From positions 1 to 10,471 of the forward strand of contig CAJTKI010000013.1 of assembly GCA_910576875.1 (NCBI GenBank): DNA of 10,471 nucleotides. The letters run 5' to 3'. The position numbers and the translations under genes are program-made. Source of the DNA: an uncultured Christensenella sp. (GTDB taxonomy: Bacteria; Bacillota; Clostridia; Christensenellales; UBA3700). Positions 1 to 5,972 of this stretch are shown one piece after another (positions within the stretch are counted from its first letter, which is position 1; every line of letters begins with the position of its first letter). Under the pieces are notes generated by a model. It was given only the letters and a program-made list of their open reading frames with translations. It was not told the DNA's origin and ran no database searches.

Positions 1-204
1 ACGTTCGGCAACGATCCCGACAATCCGAATGCGCCCGGCAACAACGGCGGCATCGGGGGCGCGATATCCGAGGCGGATATGAATTGGTTTAAGACGGTAT
101 TCGCGATCATTGCGGGCGGCATTGTGACGATGACGGTATTGTTGTTTGCAATATGGCTGTGCGTCATGGGGATTCGTCGTATGCGCAAGACAAAGGGCGC
201 GTAA
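1..204 (+). CDS. C-terminal end of a membrane-anchored protein (partial)
   Basis: The reading frame is open from base 1 and stops at TAA 202-204, so only the last 67 residues are seen; the start lies outside the window. It begins with a linker rich in Gly, Asn, Pro and Asp (about residues 3-20). One strong hydrophobic segment follows (about residues 33-58, rich in Ile, Val, Leu and Phe) and then a short basic tail (RRMRKTKGA). This is the pattern of an extracellular or repeat-bearing protein anchored by a C-terminal transmembrane helix with a cytoplasmic basic end. No LPXTG sorting motif is visible. The family cannot be named from this fragment. Codon use matches the neighbouring genes. A possible terminator follows at 251-286. 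Confidence 0.7.
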   Translation, partial: TFGNDPDNPNAPGNNGGIGGAISEADMNWFKTVFAIIAGGIVTMTVLLFAIWLCVMGIRRMRKTKGA

Positions 205-250
205 GCGCATTGCGCGGACGGGAGACCGACGAAGACGAATTCGGTTAGAG

Positions 251-286
251 ACGGGCGGCGGAGATAATCGGTCGCCTGTTTGTTTT
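251..286 (+). terminator. Possible rho-independent terminator after the partial membrane protein gene
   Basis: Bases 251-257 (ACGGGCG) can pair with 273-279 (CGCCTGT), with one G-T wobble and a 15-base loop. The run TTGTTTT follows directly. It sits between the stop codon at 204 and the tRNA promoter, where a terminator is expected. The interrupted T tract and large loop make it a moderate call. Confidence 0.4.
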
Positions 287-332
287 GCAGGCGGCGGATG
301 CGGCGCGCTTGTCGTACGTCGGCAAAAAATCC

Positions 333-361
333 TTGCATATCCGCCTGCGCTGTGATACAAT
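333..361 (+). promoter_or_regulatory. Sigma-A-type promoter of tRNA-Leu
   Basis: The -35 box TTGCAT (333-338) and the -10 box TACAAT (356-361) are separated by 17 bases. The predicted start near 368 lies just before the mature tRNA 5' end at 373, giving a very short leader, as is common for bacterial tRNA genes. Confidence 0.75.
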
Positions 362-372
362 AAAGTCCGCAA

Positions 373-458
373 GCCGATGTGGCGGAATGGCAGACGCAAG
401 GGACTTAAAATCCCTCGGGGGAAACTCCGTACCGGTTCGAGCCCGGTCATCGGCACCA
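373..458 (+). tRNA. tRNA-Leu (anticodon UAA)
   Basis: The acceptor stem GCCGATG (373-379) pairs perfectly with CATCGGC (448-454), followed by discriminator A455 and an encoded CCA (456-458). The anticodon stem AGGGA (399-403) pairs with TCCCT (411-415) around the loop CTTAAAA, placing anticodon TAA at 406-408. A 15-base variable arm (416-430) with its own short stem is typical of the class II tRNAs Leu, Ser and Tyr. The T stem ACCGG/CCGGT (431-435 with 443-447) encloses TTCGAGC. It decodes UUA and, by wobble, UUG leucine codons. It is a lone tRNA gene with its own promoter. Confidence 0.97.
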
Positions 459-478
459 CCGATTCCGATCCGAATCGG
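459..478 (+). other. Hairpin directly after the tRNA 3' end
   Basis: CCGATTC (459-465) pairs with GAATCGG (472-478) around a 6-base loop, starting at the base after CCA. No T tract follows, so it is not a standard intrinsic terminator. It could mark the 3' trailer for tRNA processing or contribute to the terminator-like element further on (494-551). Confidence 0.4.
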
Positions 479-493
479 GGTCGGGATGCGAAT

Positions 494-551
494 CCGATAT
501 GCGCGACGGTCTTTCCGAATACGGGATAGGGCGGAGCGGTATCGGTTTTTT
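494..551 (+). terminator. Candidate terminator of the tRNA-Leu transcript
   Basis: CCGATA (494-499) is the exact reverse complement of TATCGG (540-545), and six T residues (546-551) follow. The enclosed 40 bases can form a small inner hairpin, CCG-AATA-CGG (515-524). A base stem plus U tract is terminator-like, but the long enclosed segment weakens the call. Confidence 0.4.
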
Positions 552-553
552 AA

Positions 554-584
554 TTGTACAATCGCGTCGGGATGCGGCTATACG
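554..584 (+). promoter_or_regulatory. Weak candidate promoter for the 37-residue lipoprotein
   Basis: TTGTAC (554-559) and TATACG (579-584) are 19 bases apart, upstream of the gene at 607. Neither box is consensus and the spacer is long. Read-through from the tRNA promoter is an alternative. Confidence 0.25.
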
Positions 585-606
585 GGGATCTCGAAAAGGA
601 GCGGAT

Positions 607-720
607 ATGAAGAAGTTCGCATGCGTCATCGTATTGGCGGCGATATGTTTGCTGTGCGTATCCTGTACGGGCGACAAAATATTGCCCAACGAACCTTATG
701 ATGCGGGTAGTGTTTTATAA
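607..720 (+). CDS. Very small putative lipoprotein (37 residues)
   Basis: The start ATG (607-609) is preceded by AAAAGGAG, a good ribosome site at normal spacing. The product opens with MKK, a hydrophobic stretch and a lipobox-like VSC with Cys20 as the predicted lipidated residue. Only 17 residues would remain after processing, ending AGSVL. The -3 position is Cys rather than the usual Leu, so the lipobox is imperfect. The gene ends at TAA 718-720, overlapping the last six bases of the minus-strand gene. No function can be given. It could be a real tiny surface lipoprotein (such genes are often missed) or the surviving start of a larger, truncated lipoprotein. In-frame starts further upstream lack a ribosome site and would bury the signal sequence. 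Confidence 0.55.
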   Translation: MKKFACVIVLAAICLLCVSCTGDKILPNEPYDAGSVL

Positions 721-1476
721 GCCGAGCGAACCGTTCCGATCATCGGGATCGTGCGGCGGAAGCGTGTTGCGACGCTCGAACGCGCGTACCATGCGGCGAT
801 AAAAAACAACATAACAAGTAGTGATCGAAAACCCCAGCACGCCGTAGATGATCTGCCACGGCAACATCCCCCGAGCGTCAAATATGCCGACAATAAATCC
901 GCTGCCGATAAATACGAATAATAAGCCGGGGAATGTCGCTTTGCGGGCATAAACGGTCAGTTCGGACGGAATATATCCGCGCGCGCATTCGGCGACGTCG
1001 CGTCCGGCTTGAAACGCGGTCAACAATGCGCAAAGCTTTTCGATGCGATCGCAGTCGAACTTATAGAGAAGACCTTCTACCGTCAAAGTTGCTTTGCCGA
1101 AGTCGTACGGGAGTTCCGGCTTGTTGAACATACGGCGATTTTGGTCGATCATTCGATCGTTGCGCAACGAAAAGTCGTCGAGCATTTCCCGCGAGATGCG
1201 CATATAGCGGTCGGAGGCGACGTAAAAGATCAGATCGCCGTCCACAAACGCCGCTTTTACCGTGCGGGAAGTAAAATAAAAATAAACGCTCACGCCTGCA
1301 AACACCGCGCAGATCGGAGCGAACACTTTGGACATATATGTAATCGGAAAGCACATGATCAGCGTGCAGATCGCGATGCCGAGCGTGTAATGCAAGGCTT
1401 TCGGCGAGCCTTTGAAAACGATTGCGCGGGAAAAACCGGGCAATCGGGTCAGTTGTTGTTTGGTCAAATATTCCAA
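715..1476 (-). CDS. Four-helix membrane protein with a central soluble domain, unknown function
   Basis: 253 residues from a TTG start (complement of 1474-1476), with GGGGA about 7 bases upstream and a promoter at the right distance; stop TAA is at 715-717. Two hydrophobic segments lie at about residues 29-48 and 51-69. A soluble region of about 110 residues (70-178) follows, rich in short beta-strand-like stretches, with the motif AFVDGDLIFYVASDRYMRI near its start. Two more helices (about 182-199 and 204-226) and a hydrophilic Arg/Asp-rich tail complete the protein. The layout of two helices, a PH-like or YcxB-like soluble domain and two helices recalls small bacterial membrane proteins of the YcxB and bacterial-PH groups, but I do not recognise a specific family. 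No catalytic motif is visible. It is transcribed alone, convergent with the small lipoprotein gene. Confidence 0.8.
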   Translation of the reverse strand: MEYLTKQQLTRLPGFSRAIVFKGSPKALHYTLGIAICTLIMCFPITYMSKVFAPICAVFAGVSVYFYFTSRTVKAAFVDGDLIFYVASDRYMRISREMLDDFSLRNDRMIDQNRRMFNKPELPYDFGKATLTVEGLLYKFDCDRIEKLCALLTAFQAGRDVAECARGYIPSELTVYARKATFPGLLFVFIGSGFIVGIFDARGMLPWQIIYGVLGFSITTCYVVFYRRMVRAFERRNTLPPHDPDDRNGSLGL

Positions 1477-1498
1477 TGTCGTATCCCCGATTTATATA

Positions 1499-1528
1499 AT
1501 CATAACATGCAAACGCGCGGCGCGTCAA
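1499..1528 (-). promoter_or_regulatory. Sigma-A-type promoter of the minus-strand membrane protein gene
   Basis: On the minus strand, TTGACG (1523-1528) and TATGAT (1499-1504) are separated by 18 bases. The predicted start near 1491 gives a short leader before the TTG start at 1476, which supports that start codon. Confidence 0.65.
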
Positions 1529-1641
1529 GCGGCATGGGATCGTCGCGTACGGTCTGCGTAGTCGTTTGGATCTCCGATGCCGGATCGGCGATCGCAATGT
1601 CGGATGCGGTTTGAATAAAGCGCATCGCAAAGGTCGGTCGA

Positions 1642-1685
1642 ATAATTTGCATAATTATCAAACCAGTCCGTGACAAAATGTCACG
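1642..1685. promoter_or_regulatory. Pair of dyads, probable operator region between divergent genes
   Basis: Two inverted repeats lie side by side in the 355-base spacer 1477-1831. The first is ATAATT (1642-1647) and AATTAT (1653-1658), five bases apart. The second is a perfect CGTGACA (1669-1675) and TGTCACG (1679-1685), three bases apart. Their centres are 27 bases apart. They lie about 115-140 bases upstream of each flanking promoter. The GTGACA/TGTCAC palindrome has the size and shape of a binding site for a dimeric regulator. No T tract follows, so it is not a terminator. The rest of this spacer holds only the two promoters; no gene is supported there. Confidence 0.5.
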
Positions 1686-1771
1686 ACCTCGCTGTTTGGT
1701 ATCCATTTCAATTTGCACAACTCTAAAACCGATGCGGCAAAAACCCGATACGCCCCGTGCGCGGATGGGAC

Positions 1772-1809
1772 TTGAAATACGGACGAATCTGTGTTACAAT
1801 TGATACAAT
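1772..1809 (+). promoter_or_regulatory. Promoter of the GH123-like gene, with a duplicated -10 box
   Basis: TTGAAA (1772-1777) and TACAAT (1795-1800) are 17 bases apart. A second TACAAT follows at 1804-1809, separated from the first by TGA. The start near 1807 precedes the ribosome site AGGGAG (1821-1826) and the ATG at 1832. Having the promoter here rules out a coding start upstream. Confidence 0.7.
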
Positions 1810-1831
1810 CATCGATGCAAAGGGAGAAAAT

Positions 1832-3460
1832 ATGTTACAAGTCATACCGCTGAGTTCTTTGGTCAAAGTATTTTCGGACGAAAAGCCGACGGCAAAGCCG
1901 TTCGATCGGCTGAGTTTGTTCCGCAACGAAAAGGCGTCCGTACAGATCGCCGTATGCAGCGACGCGGATTGTTCGGCGACGCTGCGGATCGATTCGCCGT
2001 TGGGCGATATGCTGCACGCATACGTCGTACGCGAGATTTACGCGGGCATGCCGGTCGCCAAAACGCAGGACGATTATACGTTGCGCAACAAGCCGGGCGT
2101 ATTTCCCGAACTGCTGTGTCCGCTCGACGGTGCATTGACGTTGCGCGCGGGAGAATGGCGGAGTATCTGGCTCGAAGTCGTCCCGAATCCGCTGTTGCCC
2201 GTCGGCGTACAGACGTTGGACGCGACGTTGGACGGCGCGTGCGGACAGGCGCAAGTACGATTTACGCTGGATGTGATCGACGCGAGTTTGCCCGAGCAGA
2301 CGCTGATCTATACCAACTGGTTCCACACCGATTGCATCGCGACGCATTACGGCGTGCCCGTGTTTTCGGAGCGTTATTGGGAATTGGTCGAGCGGTATTT
2401 GCGCGTCGCGCGCGAGTACGGCATGAATATGGTGTTGACGCCGCTGTTTACGCCGCCGCTCGATACTAAGATCGGCAAGGAACGCGAGACGGTGCAGCTG
2501 GTCGGCGTCGAATATCGCGACAATACGTATACGTTCGACTTTTCGCGATTGGATCGCTGGATCGACATGTGCGATCGCGTCGGGATCGAATATCTGGAAA
2601 TGTCGCATCTGTTTACGCAGTGGGGCGCCAAACGCTGTCCCAAAATCGTCGCGACGGTGGACGGGCAATGCAAACGCATCTTCGGATGGAATACGCGCGC
2701 GGCGGGGAAAAAGTACCGCGCGTTCCTTGCGGCGTTCGCGCCGCAATTCAAGGCGTATATCCGCGAGAAAGGCATTTCGGATCGAATCTATTTCCACGTG
2801 TCGGACGAGCCGGCGGCGACGATGTTGCGATCGTACCGCAAAGCAAGCGAGATCGTCGCGCAGCATTTCGGAGAATTTCGGATCTTCGATGCGTTGAGCG
2901 ATTATAAGTTTTATCAAAAAGGACTCGTGCGCCTGCCCGTGCCCGCCAACGATCATATCGAGCCGTTTGTCGGCAAGGTCGATCCGCTGTGGACGTACTA
3001 TTGCAGCGCGCAGAGCAAGGACGTGTCCAACCGTTTCTTTTCGATGCCGTCGCAGCGCAACCGCGTGTTGGGCTGTCAGATGTATCTGTACGACGTCAAA
3101 GGATTTTTGCATTGGGGATACAACTTTTGGTACAAACGCCTGTCGGTCGGACCGGTCGATCCGTTTACGGAAACGGATGCGGGCGGATTCTTCCCGTCGG
3201 GAGATTCGTTCGTCGTCTATCCGGGCGAAGACGGAACGCCGTTGCAATCGTTGCGGCTCAAAGTGTTCTACGACGCGTTGCAGGACATGCGCGCGTTGCA
3301 GTGGGCGGAAAGTCTGATCGGAAGAGCGCGCGTCGAACAATTGGTGTCGCAAGGGACGGATCGTAAAATCACGTTTGCCGAATATCCGCATAGCGACGAA
3401 TGGCAGTTGGGACTGCGCGAGACGGTCAACGATGCGATTCGCGCCGCGCTCGGCAAGTGA
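1832..3460 (+). CDS. GH123/DUF4091-type glycoside hydrolase-like protein
   Basis: 542 residues. The ATG at 1832 is chosen because AGGGAG lies 5 bases upstream and the promoter lies just before it. The N-terminal part (about 1-150) is beta-rich, like the domain preceding the catalytic barrel in GH123 proteins. The remainder fits the DUF4091/GH123 catalytic domain: HVSDEP at 322-327 gives the adjacent Asp325-Glu326 pair. In characterised GH123 beta-N-acetylgalactosaminidases such a pair polarises the substrate N-acetyl group and acts as general acid/base. VKGFLHWGYNFW (422-433) and the C-terminal GDSFVVYPG...LKVFYDALQDMRAL region are also typical of the family. No signal peptide or membrane segment is present, so the protein should be cytoplasmic and act on imported oligosaccharides or glycoconjugate fragments. 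The actual substrate is unknown; many DUF4091 members are uncharacterised. It is monocistronic, ending in the terminator at 3489-3518. Confidence 0.85.
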   Translation: MLQVIPLSSLVKVFSDEKPTAKPFDRLSLFRNEKASVQIAVCSDADCSATLRIDSPLGDMLHAYVVREIYAGMPVAKTQDDYTLRNKPGVFPELLCPLDGALTLRAGEWRSIWLEVVPNPLLPVGVQTLDATLDGACGQAQVRFTLDVIDASLPEQTLIYTNWFHTDCIATHYGVPVFSERYWELVERYLRVAREYGMNMVLTPLFTPPLDTKIGKERETVQLVGVEYRDNTYTFDFSRLDRWIDMCDRVGIEYLEMSHLFTQWGAKRCPKIVATVDGQCKRIFGWNTRAAGKKYRAFLAAFAPQFKAYIREKGISDRIYFHVSDEPAATMLRSYRKASEIVAQHFGEFRIFDALSDYKFYQKGLVRLPVPANDHIEPFVGKVDPLWTYYCSAQSKDVSNRFFSMPSQRNRVLGCQMYLYDVKGFLHWGYNFWYKRLSVGPVDPFTETDAGGFFPSGDSFVVYPGEDGTPLQSLRLKVFYDALQDMRALQWAESLIGRARVEQLVSQGTDRKITFAEYPHSDEWQLGLRETVNDAIRAALGK

Positions 3461-3488
3461 TCGCAGGCGGCGACGCCGTATCGGAATA

Positions 3489-3518
3489 AAAATCCGCGAG
3501 ATTGCTCCCGCGGATTTT
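3489..3518. terminator. Bidirectional rho-independent terminator between convergent genes
   Basis: AAAATCCGCG (3489-3498) pairs perfectly with CGCGGATTTT (3509-3518) around a 10-base loop. The A run on one side and T run on the other let it serve the GH123-like gene (stop 3460) on the plus strand and the MerR gene (stop 3529) on the minus strand. Confidence 0.85.
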
Positions 3519-3528
3519 GCTATCGTCG

Positions 3529-3987
3529 TCAGTCGGGTTTGCGGCGAATCAATCGGGTTTGCGTGCGGCGGATGTCGTCCGGAAGAAGGTCGGGATCGAG
3601 TTGTTCGACCGCGGCGGTCGATCCGCAGCGTTTGGCGGTCTCGTAATACCATACCTTGTAGTCGAGCACGGCAAGCGTGTCTTGCAACTCGCGCATGCGG
3701 CTGAGAATGGTTTCGCGCTGACGCGCGAACAGTTGCAAGCGCTCGTCGATGGTTTCGTCTCCGCGGCGTACCATCGACATGAAATCTTTGATATCCTTGA
3801 TTTGCAGTCCCGATTTCTTTAAGCATTCGATGATCGTCAGCGTTTCGAAATCCTTGTCGGTAAAGACGCGCACGTTGCCTTGGGAGCGTTCCAGAGCGGG
3901 CAGGAGACCTTCTTTGTCATAGTAGCGCACCGTGGACGGCGCGATGTCGAAATAAGCTGCGATTTGTCCGATCGTATAACGTTGCAT
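3529..3987 (-). CDS. MerR-family transcriptional regulator, AdhR/NmlR-like
   Basis: 152 residues. The ATG (complement of 3985-3987) is preceded by CGGGAG six bases upstream; stop TGA is at 3529-3531. The N-terminus (about 2-70) is a MerR winged helix-turn-helix: YTIGQIAAYFDIAPSTVRYY, then the wing with KEGLLPALERSQGNVRVFTD. A long dimerisation helix follows (about 78-118). There is no C-terminal metal-binding loop. Cys55, in ECLKKSGLQIKDIKDF, lies where AdhR and NmlR, from memory, carry the conserved thiol that senses aldehydes or nitrosative stress; Cys121 is the only other cysteine. It is divergent from the DXS-like operon, whose promoter has a 19-base spacer suited to MerR-type activation. 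It probably controls that operon and, because its own start site abuts the operator, itself. The effector is not known. Confidence 0.9.
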   Translation of the reverse strand: MQRYTIGQIAAYFDIAPSTVRYYDKEGLLPALERSQGNVRVFTDKDFETLTIIECLKKSGLQIKDIKDFMSMVRRGDETIDERLQLFARQRETILSRMRELQDTLAVLDYKVWYYETAKRCGSTAAVEQLDPDLLPDDIRRTQTRLIRRKPD

Positions 3988-4028
3988 GAGCGACTCCCGT
4001 GAAATTTTCAAGTTTTTCCGAAAAAAGC

Positions 4029-4059
4029 TTGACTTAAACTTCACTTTAACTTTTATAAT
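4029..4059 (+). promoter_or_regulatory. MerR-type promoter/operator of the DXS-like operon (19-base spacer)
   Basis: TTGACT (4029-4034) and a perfect TATAAT (4054-4059) are separated by 19 bases. This is two more than optimal and is the hallmark of promoters that MerR-family activators twist into register. An imperfect dyad spans 4036-4053: AAA pairs with TTT at the ends and TT with AA inside, 6 of 8 pairs matching. Its centre is within a base of the spacer centre. The motif ACTT also recurs at 4032, 4038, 4043 and 4049. The transcript would start near 4066, leaving a leader of about 90 bases before the ATG at 4157. No riboswitch was recognised in that leader. Confidence 0.75.
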
Positions 4060-4062
4060 CCC

Positions 4063-4091
4063 AGTATAAACCGATAACGACGGTTTGTCAA
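4063..4091 (-). promoter_or_regulatory. Sigma-A-type promoter of the merR-family gene
   Basis: On the minus strand, a perfect TTGACA (4086-4091) and TATACT (4063-4068) are 17 bases apart. The start near 4056 falls inside the -10 box of the divergent operon promoter. RNA polymerase leaving here must cross the predicted MerR operator (4036-4053), which predicts autorepression or promoter interference. Confidence 0.75.
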
Positions 4092-4156
4092 GCAATCCGA
4101 CCGCAAGGAATCCGAAAGCCGCGCGGCGGGGCGGGCGAACCGAAAGGGAGGGAACT

Positions 4157-5914
4157 ATGTATTTGGAACGTATCGACGGACCGCAGGACGTCAAGGCGCT
4201 CGATCGCGCGCAACGCGTCGAACTGGCACGGGAAATGCGCGCGGCGCTGATCGAAAAACTTAGCGCGCACGGCGGACACTTCGGTCCCAATCTGGGCATG
4301 GTCGAAGCGACGATCGCGCTGCACGTCGTATTTGATTCCCCGCGCGACAAGATGGTGTTCGACGTGTCGCATCAGACGTACGCGCACAAGATGTTGACGG
4401 GACGCAAGCAAGCGTTTTTGTCGTCGGACGCGTATGACGACGTGACCGGTTACAGCGCGCCGCAGGAGAGCGCGCACGATTTCTTTACGATCGGGCACAC
4501 GTCGACCTCGATCAGTCTCGCGTGCGGCATGGCGAAAGCGCGCGATCTGGTCGGCGGAAAAGAAAATATCGTCGCGATCATCGGAGACGGTTCGCTCAGC
4601 GGGGGCGAAGCGATGGAAGGGCTCGATTACGCCGCCGAACTGCGCGGCAATCTGATCGTCGTCGTCAACGACAACGATATGTCGATCGCCGAAAATCACG
4701 GCGGTTTGTACGAAAACCTGCGCGCGTTGCGCGAGTCGGGCGGCAAGTGCGAGAACAATCTGTTCCGCGCGTTCGGGCTGGATTATGTATTCGTGGCGGA
4801 CGGCAACGACATCGACGCGCTGATCCAAGCGTTCGAGCGGGTCAAGGATACCGATCATCCGACCGTCGTGCACATCTGCACGCAAAAGGGCAAAGGTTAT
4901 GCGCCGGCGGAACGGGACAAAGAGCGTTGGCATTACTGCGCGCCGTTCGATCGGGAGACGGGCAAGCCGCGCTTTGCACAGAGCGGCGAAGACTACGGCG
5001 AATTGACGGCGCAATGGTTGCTCGATAAAATGCAGACGGATCCGCGCGTCGTTGCGATCACGTCGGGGACGCCGGGCGTATTCGGATTCGACAAAGACAA
5101 ACGCGATCGCGCGGGCGCGCAGTTTGTCGACGTCGGGATCGCGGAAGAGCATGCGGTCGCGATGGCGTCCGGCATTGCGACCAACGGCGGCAAGCCCGTA
5201 TACGGCGTATACAGTACGTTTTTGCAGCGCGCGTACGATCAACTCGCGCAGGACGTGTGCATCAACGGCAGTCCGGTCACGATTCTCGTCTACGCGGCGT
5301 CCGTATACGGCATGAACGACGTGACGCATCTGGGCATATTCGACATCCCGATGATCTCCAACATTCCCGGACTCGTCTATCTCGCGCCGACGTGCAAAGA
5401 ACAGTATCTATCGATGCTGCATTGGGCGATCGATCAAAACGAGCATCCGGTCGCGATCCGCGTGCCGGCGGACGGCGTCGTCGCGTCCGGTCAAAGCGAA
5501 TCGACCGATTGGGGGCAACTCAACCGTTATCGCGTCGTCCGACGCGGCGGCAAGGTTGCGATTCTCGCGCTCGGATCCTTCTTCGGGTTGGGAATGCGTG
5601 TCGCGCAGGCATTGGAGCGGCAGACAGGCGTAGCCCCCACGCTGATCGATCCGATTTATATCACCGGTACCGATACGAAATTGCTCGATGCGTTGACGAG
5701 CGATCACGATATCGTCGTCACGCTCGAAGACGGCGTAATCGACGGCGGATTCGGAGAGAAGATCGCGCGCTATTACGGCGCGCATCCGACGATGCGCGTG
5801 CTCAATTATGGATTGCGCAAACAATTTCTCGATCGTTACGACGTCGAACAGGTTCTTCGGGATAACCGTTTGACGCCTCGACAGATCGTACAAGACGTGC
5901 TGGCGTTGAATTGA
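4157..5914 (+). CDS. Short-form 1-deoxy-D-xylulose-5-phosphate synthase-like ThDP enzyme
   Basis: 585 residues (typical DXS is about 620). The ATG at 4157 follows AAAGGGAGGG at good spacing. The N-terminal transketolase domain has GGHFGPNLG (39-47), SHQTYAHKMLTGR (71-83) and GHTSTSIS (113-120). The ThDP/Mg motif runs from GDGS (143-146) to NDN (171-173). The pyrimidine-binding domain has DVGIAEEHA with catalytic Glu330 and YSTFLQRAYDQ (352-362). A transketolase C-terminal domain follows (about 455-585). DXS joins pyruvate and glyceraldehyde 3-phosphate to make DXP for isoprenoids, thiamine and pyridoxal. Aligned from memory to E. coli DXS at a constant offset of 40, Glu370, Tyr392, Arg398 and His431 are kept. 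The phosphate-binding Arg420 and Arg478 become Ala380 and Ala438, and Asp427 becomes Asn387. Automatic annotation will say dxs, but a different acceptor is likely. It is first in a MerR-controlled operon. Confidence 0.85.
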   Translation: MYLERIDGPQDVKALDRAQRVELAREMRAALIEKLSAHGGHFGPNLGMVEATIALHVVFDSPRDKMVFDVSHQTYAHKMLTGRKQAFLSSDAYDDVTGYSAPQESAHDFFTIGHTSTSISLACGMAKARDLVGGKENIVAIIGDGSLSGGEAMEGLDYAAELRGNLIVVVNDNDMSIAENHGGLYENLRALRESGGKCENNLFRAFGLDYVFVADGNDIDALIQAFERVKDTDHPTVVHICTQKGKGYAPAERDKERWHYCAPFDRETGKPRFAQSGEDYGELTAQWLLDKMQTDPRVVAITSGTPGVFGFDKDKRDRAGAQFVDVGIAEEHAVAMASGIATNGGKPVYGVYSTFLQRAYDQLAQDVCINGSPVTILVYAASVYGMNDVTHLGIFDIPMISNIPGLVYLAPTCKEQYLSMLHWAIDQNEHPVAIRVPADGVVASGQSESTDWGQLNRYRVVRRGGKVAILALGSFFGLGMRVAQALERQTGVAPTLIDPIYITGTDTKLLDALTSDHDIVVTLEDGVIDGGFGEKIARYYGAHPTMRVLNYGLRKQFLDRYDVEQVLRDNRLTPRQIVQDVLALN

Positions 5915-5935
5915 CGCCGCGAGACAACGGCGGCG
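5915..5935 (+). other. Intercistronic hairpin in the DXS-like operon
   Basis: CGCCGC (5915-5920), directly after the stop codon, pairs with GCGGCG (5930-5935) around a 9-base loop. No T tract follows, so transcription should continue into the flavoprotein gene. It may protect the upstream message or cause some pausing. No promoter is seen in the 58-base gap. Confidence 0.4.
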
Positions 5936-5972
5936 CAATCCCGCGCCGACCGGCAAGAATCGGGAGAATACT

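Noticed and set aside
373..458. tRNA-Leu as an integration site for a mobile element
   Set aside because: No integrase lies nearby and I saw no repeat of the tRNA 3' end elsewhere in the window.
1671..1680. TGACAAAATG shared by the 1669-1685 palindrome and the -35 region at 6702-6711 as a common operator
   Set aside because: The second copy lacks the other half of the palindrome and is explained by its TTGACA -35 box. A ten-base match in A-rich DNA can be chance.
1500..1718. 72-codon frame on the minus strand in the 1477-1831 spacer
   Set aside because: There is no ribosome site before either possible start. It overlaps the dyads and the promoter of the membrane protein gene, and no recognisable protein features are present.
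1757..1831. Upstream GTG start that would extend the GH123-like protein by 25 residues
   Set aside because: The stretch contains the TTGAAA/TACAAT promoter and has no ribosome site before the GTG. AGGGAG and ATG at 1821-1834 fit far better.
1835..3826. 663-codon open frame on the minus strand across the GH123-like gene
   Set aside because: It is an Arg- and His-rich antisense frame produced by CG-rich codons of the real gene. It spans a terminator and part of the MerR gene and has no domain.
4085..4156. Upstream in-frame start for the DXS-like protein
   Set aside because: It would begin inside the merR promoter region. The ATG at 4157 has a strong AGGGAGG ribosome site and starts where the family homology starts.
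4088..5329. 413-codon open frame on the minus strand across the DXS-like gene
   Set aside because: It is antisense to clearly conserved coding sequence, has a composition typical of a shadow frame and no recognisable motif.
4157..5914. Plain assignment as housekeeping dxs
   Set aside because: Overall family membership is clear, but the apparent loss of both phosphate-binding arginines and the MerR-type control argue against assuming canonical DXP synthesis, so no symbol was given.
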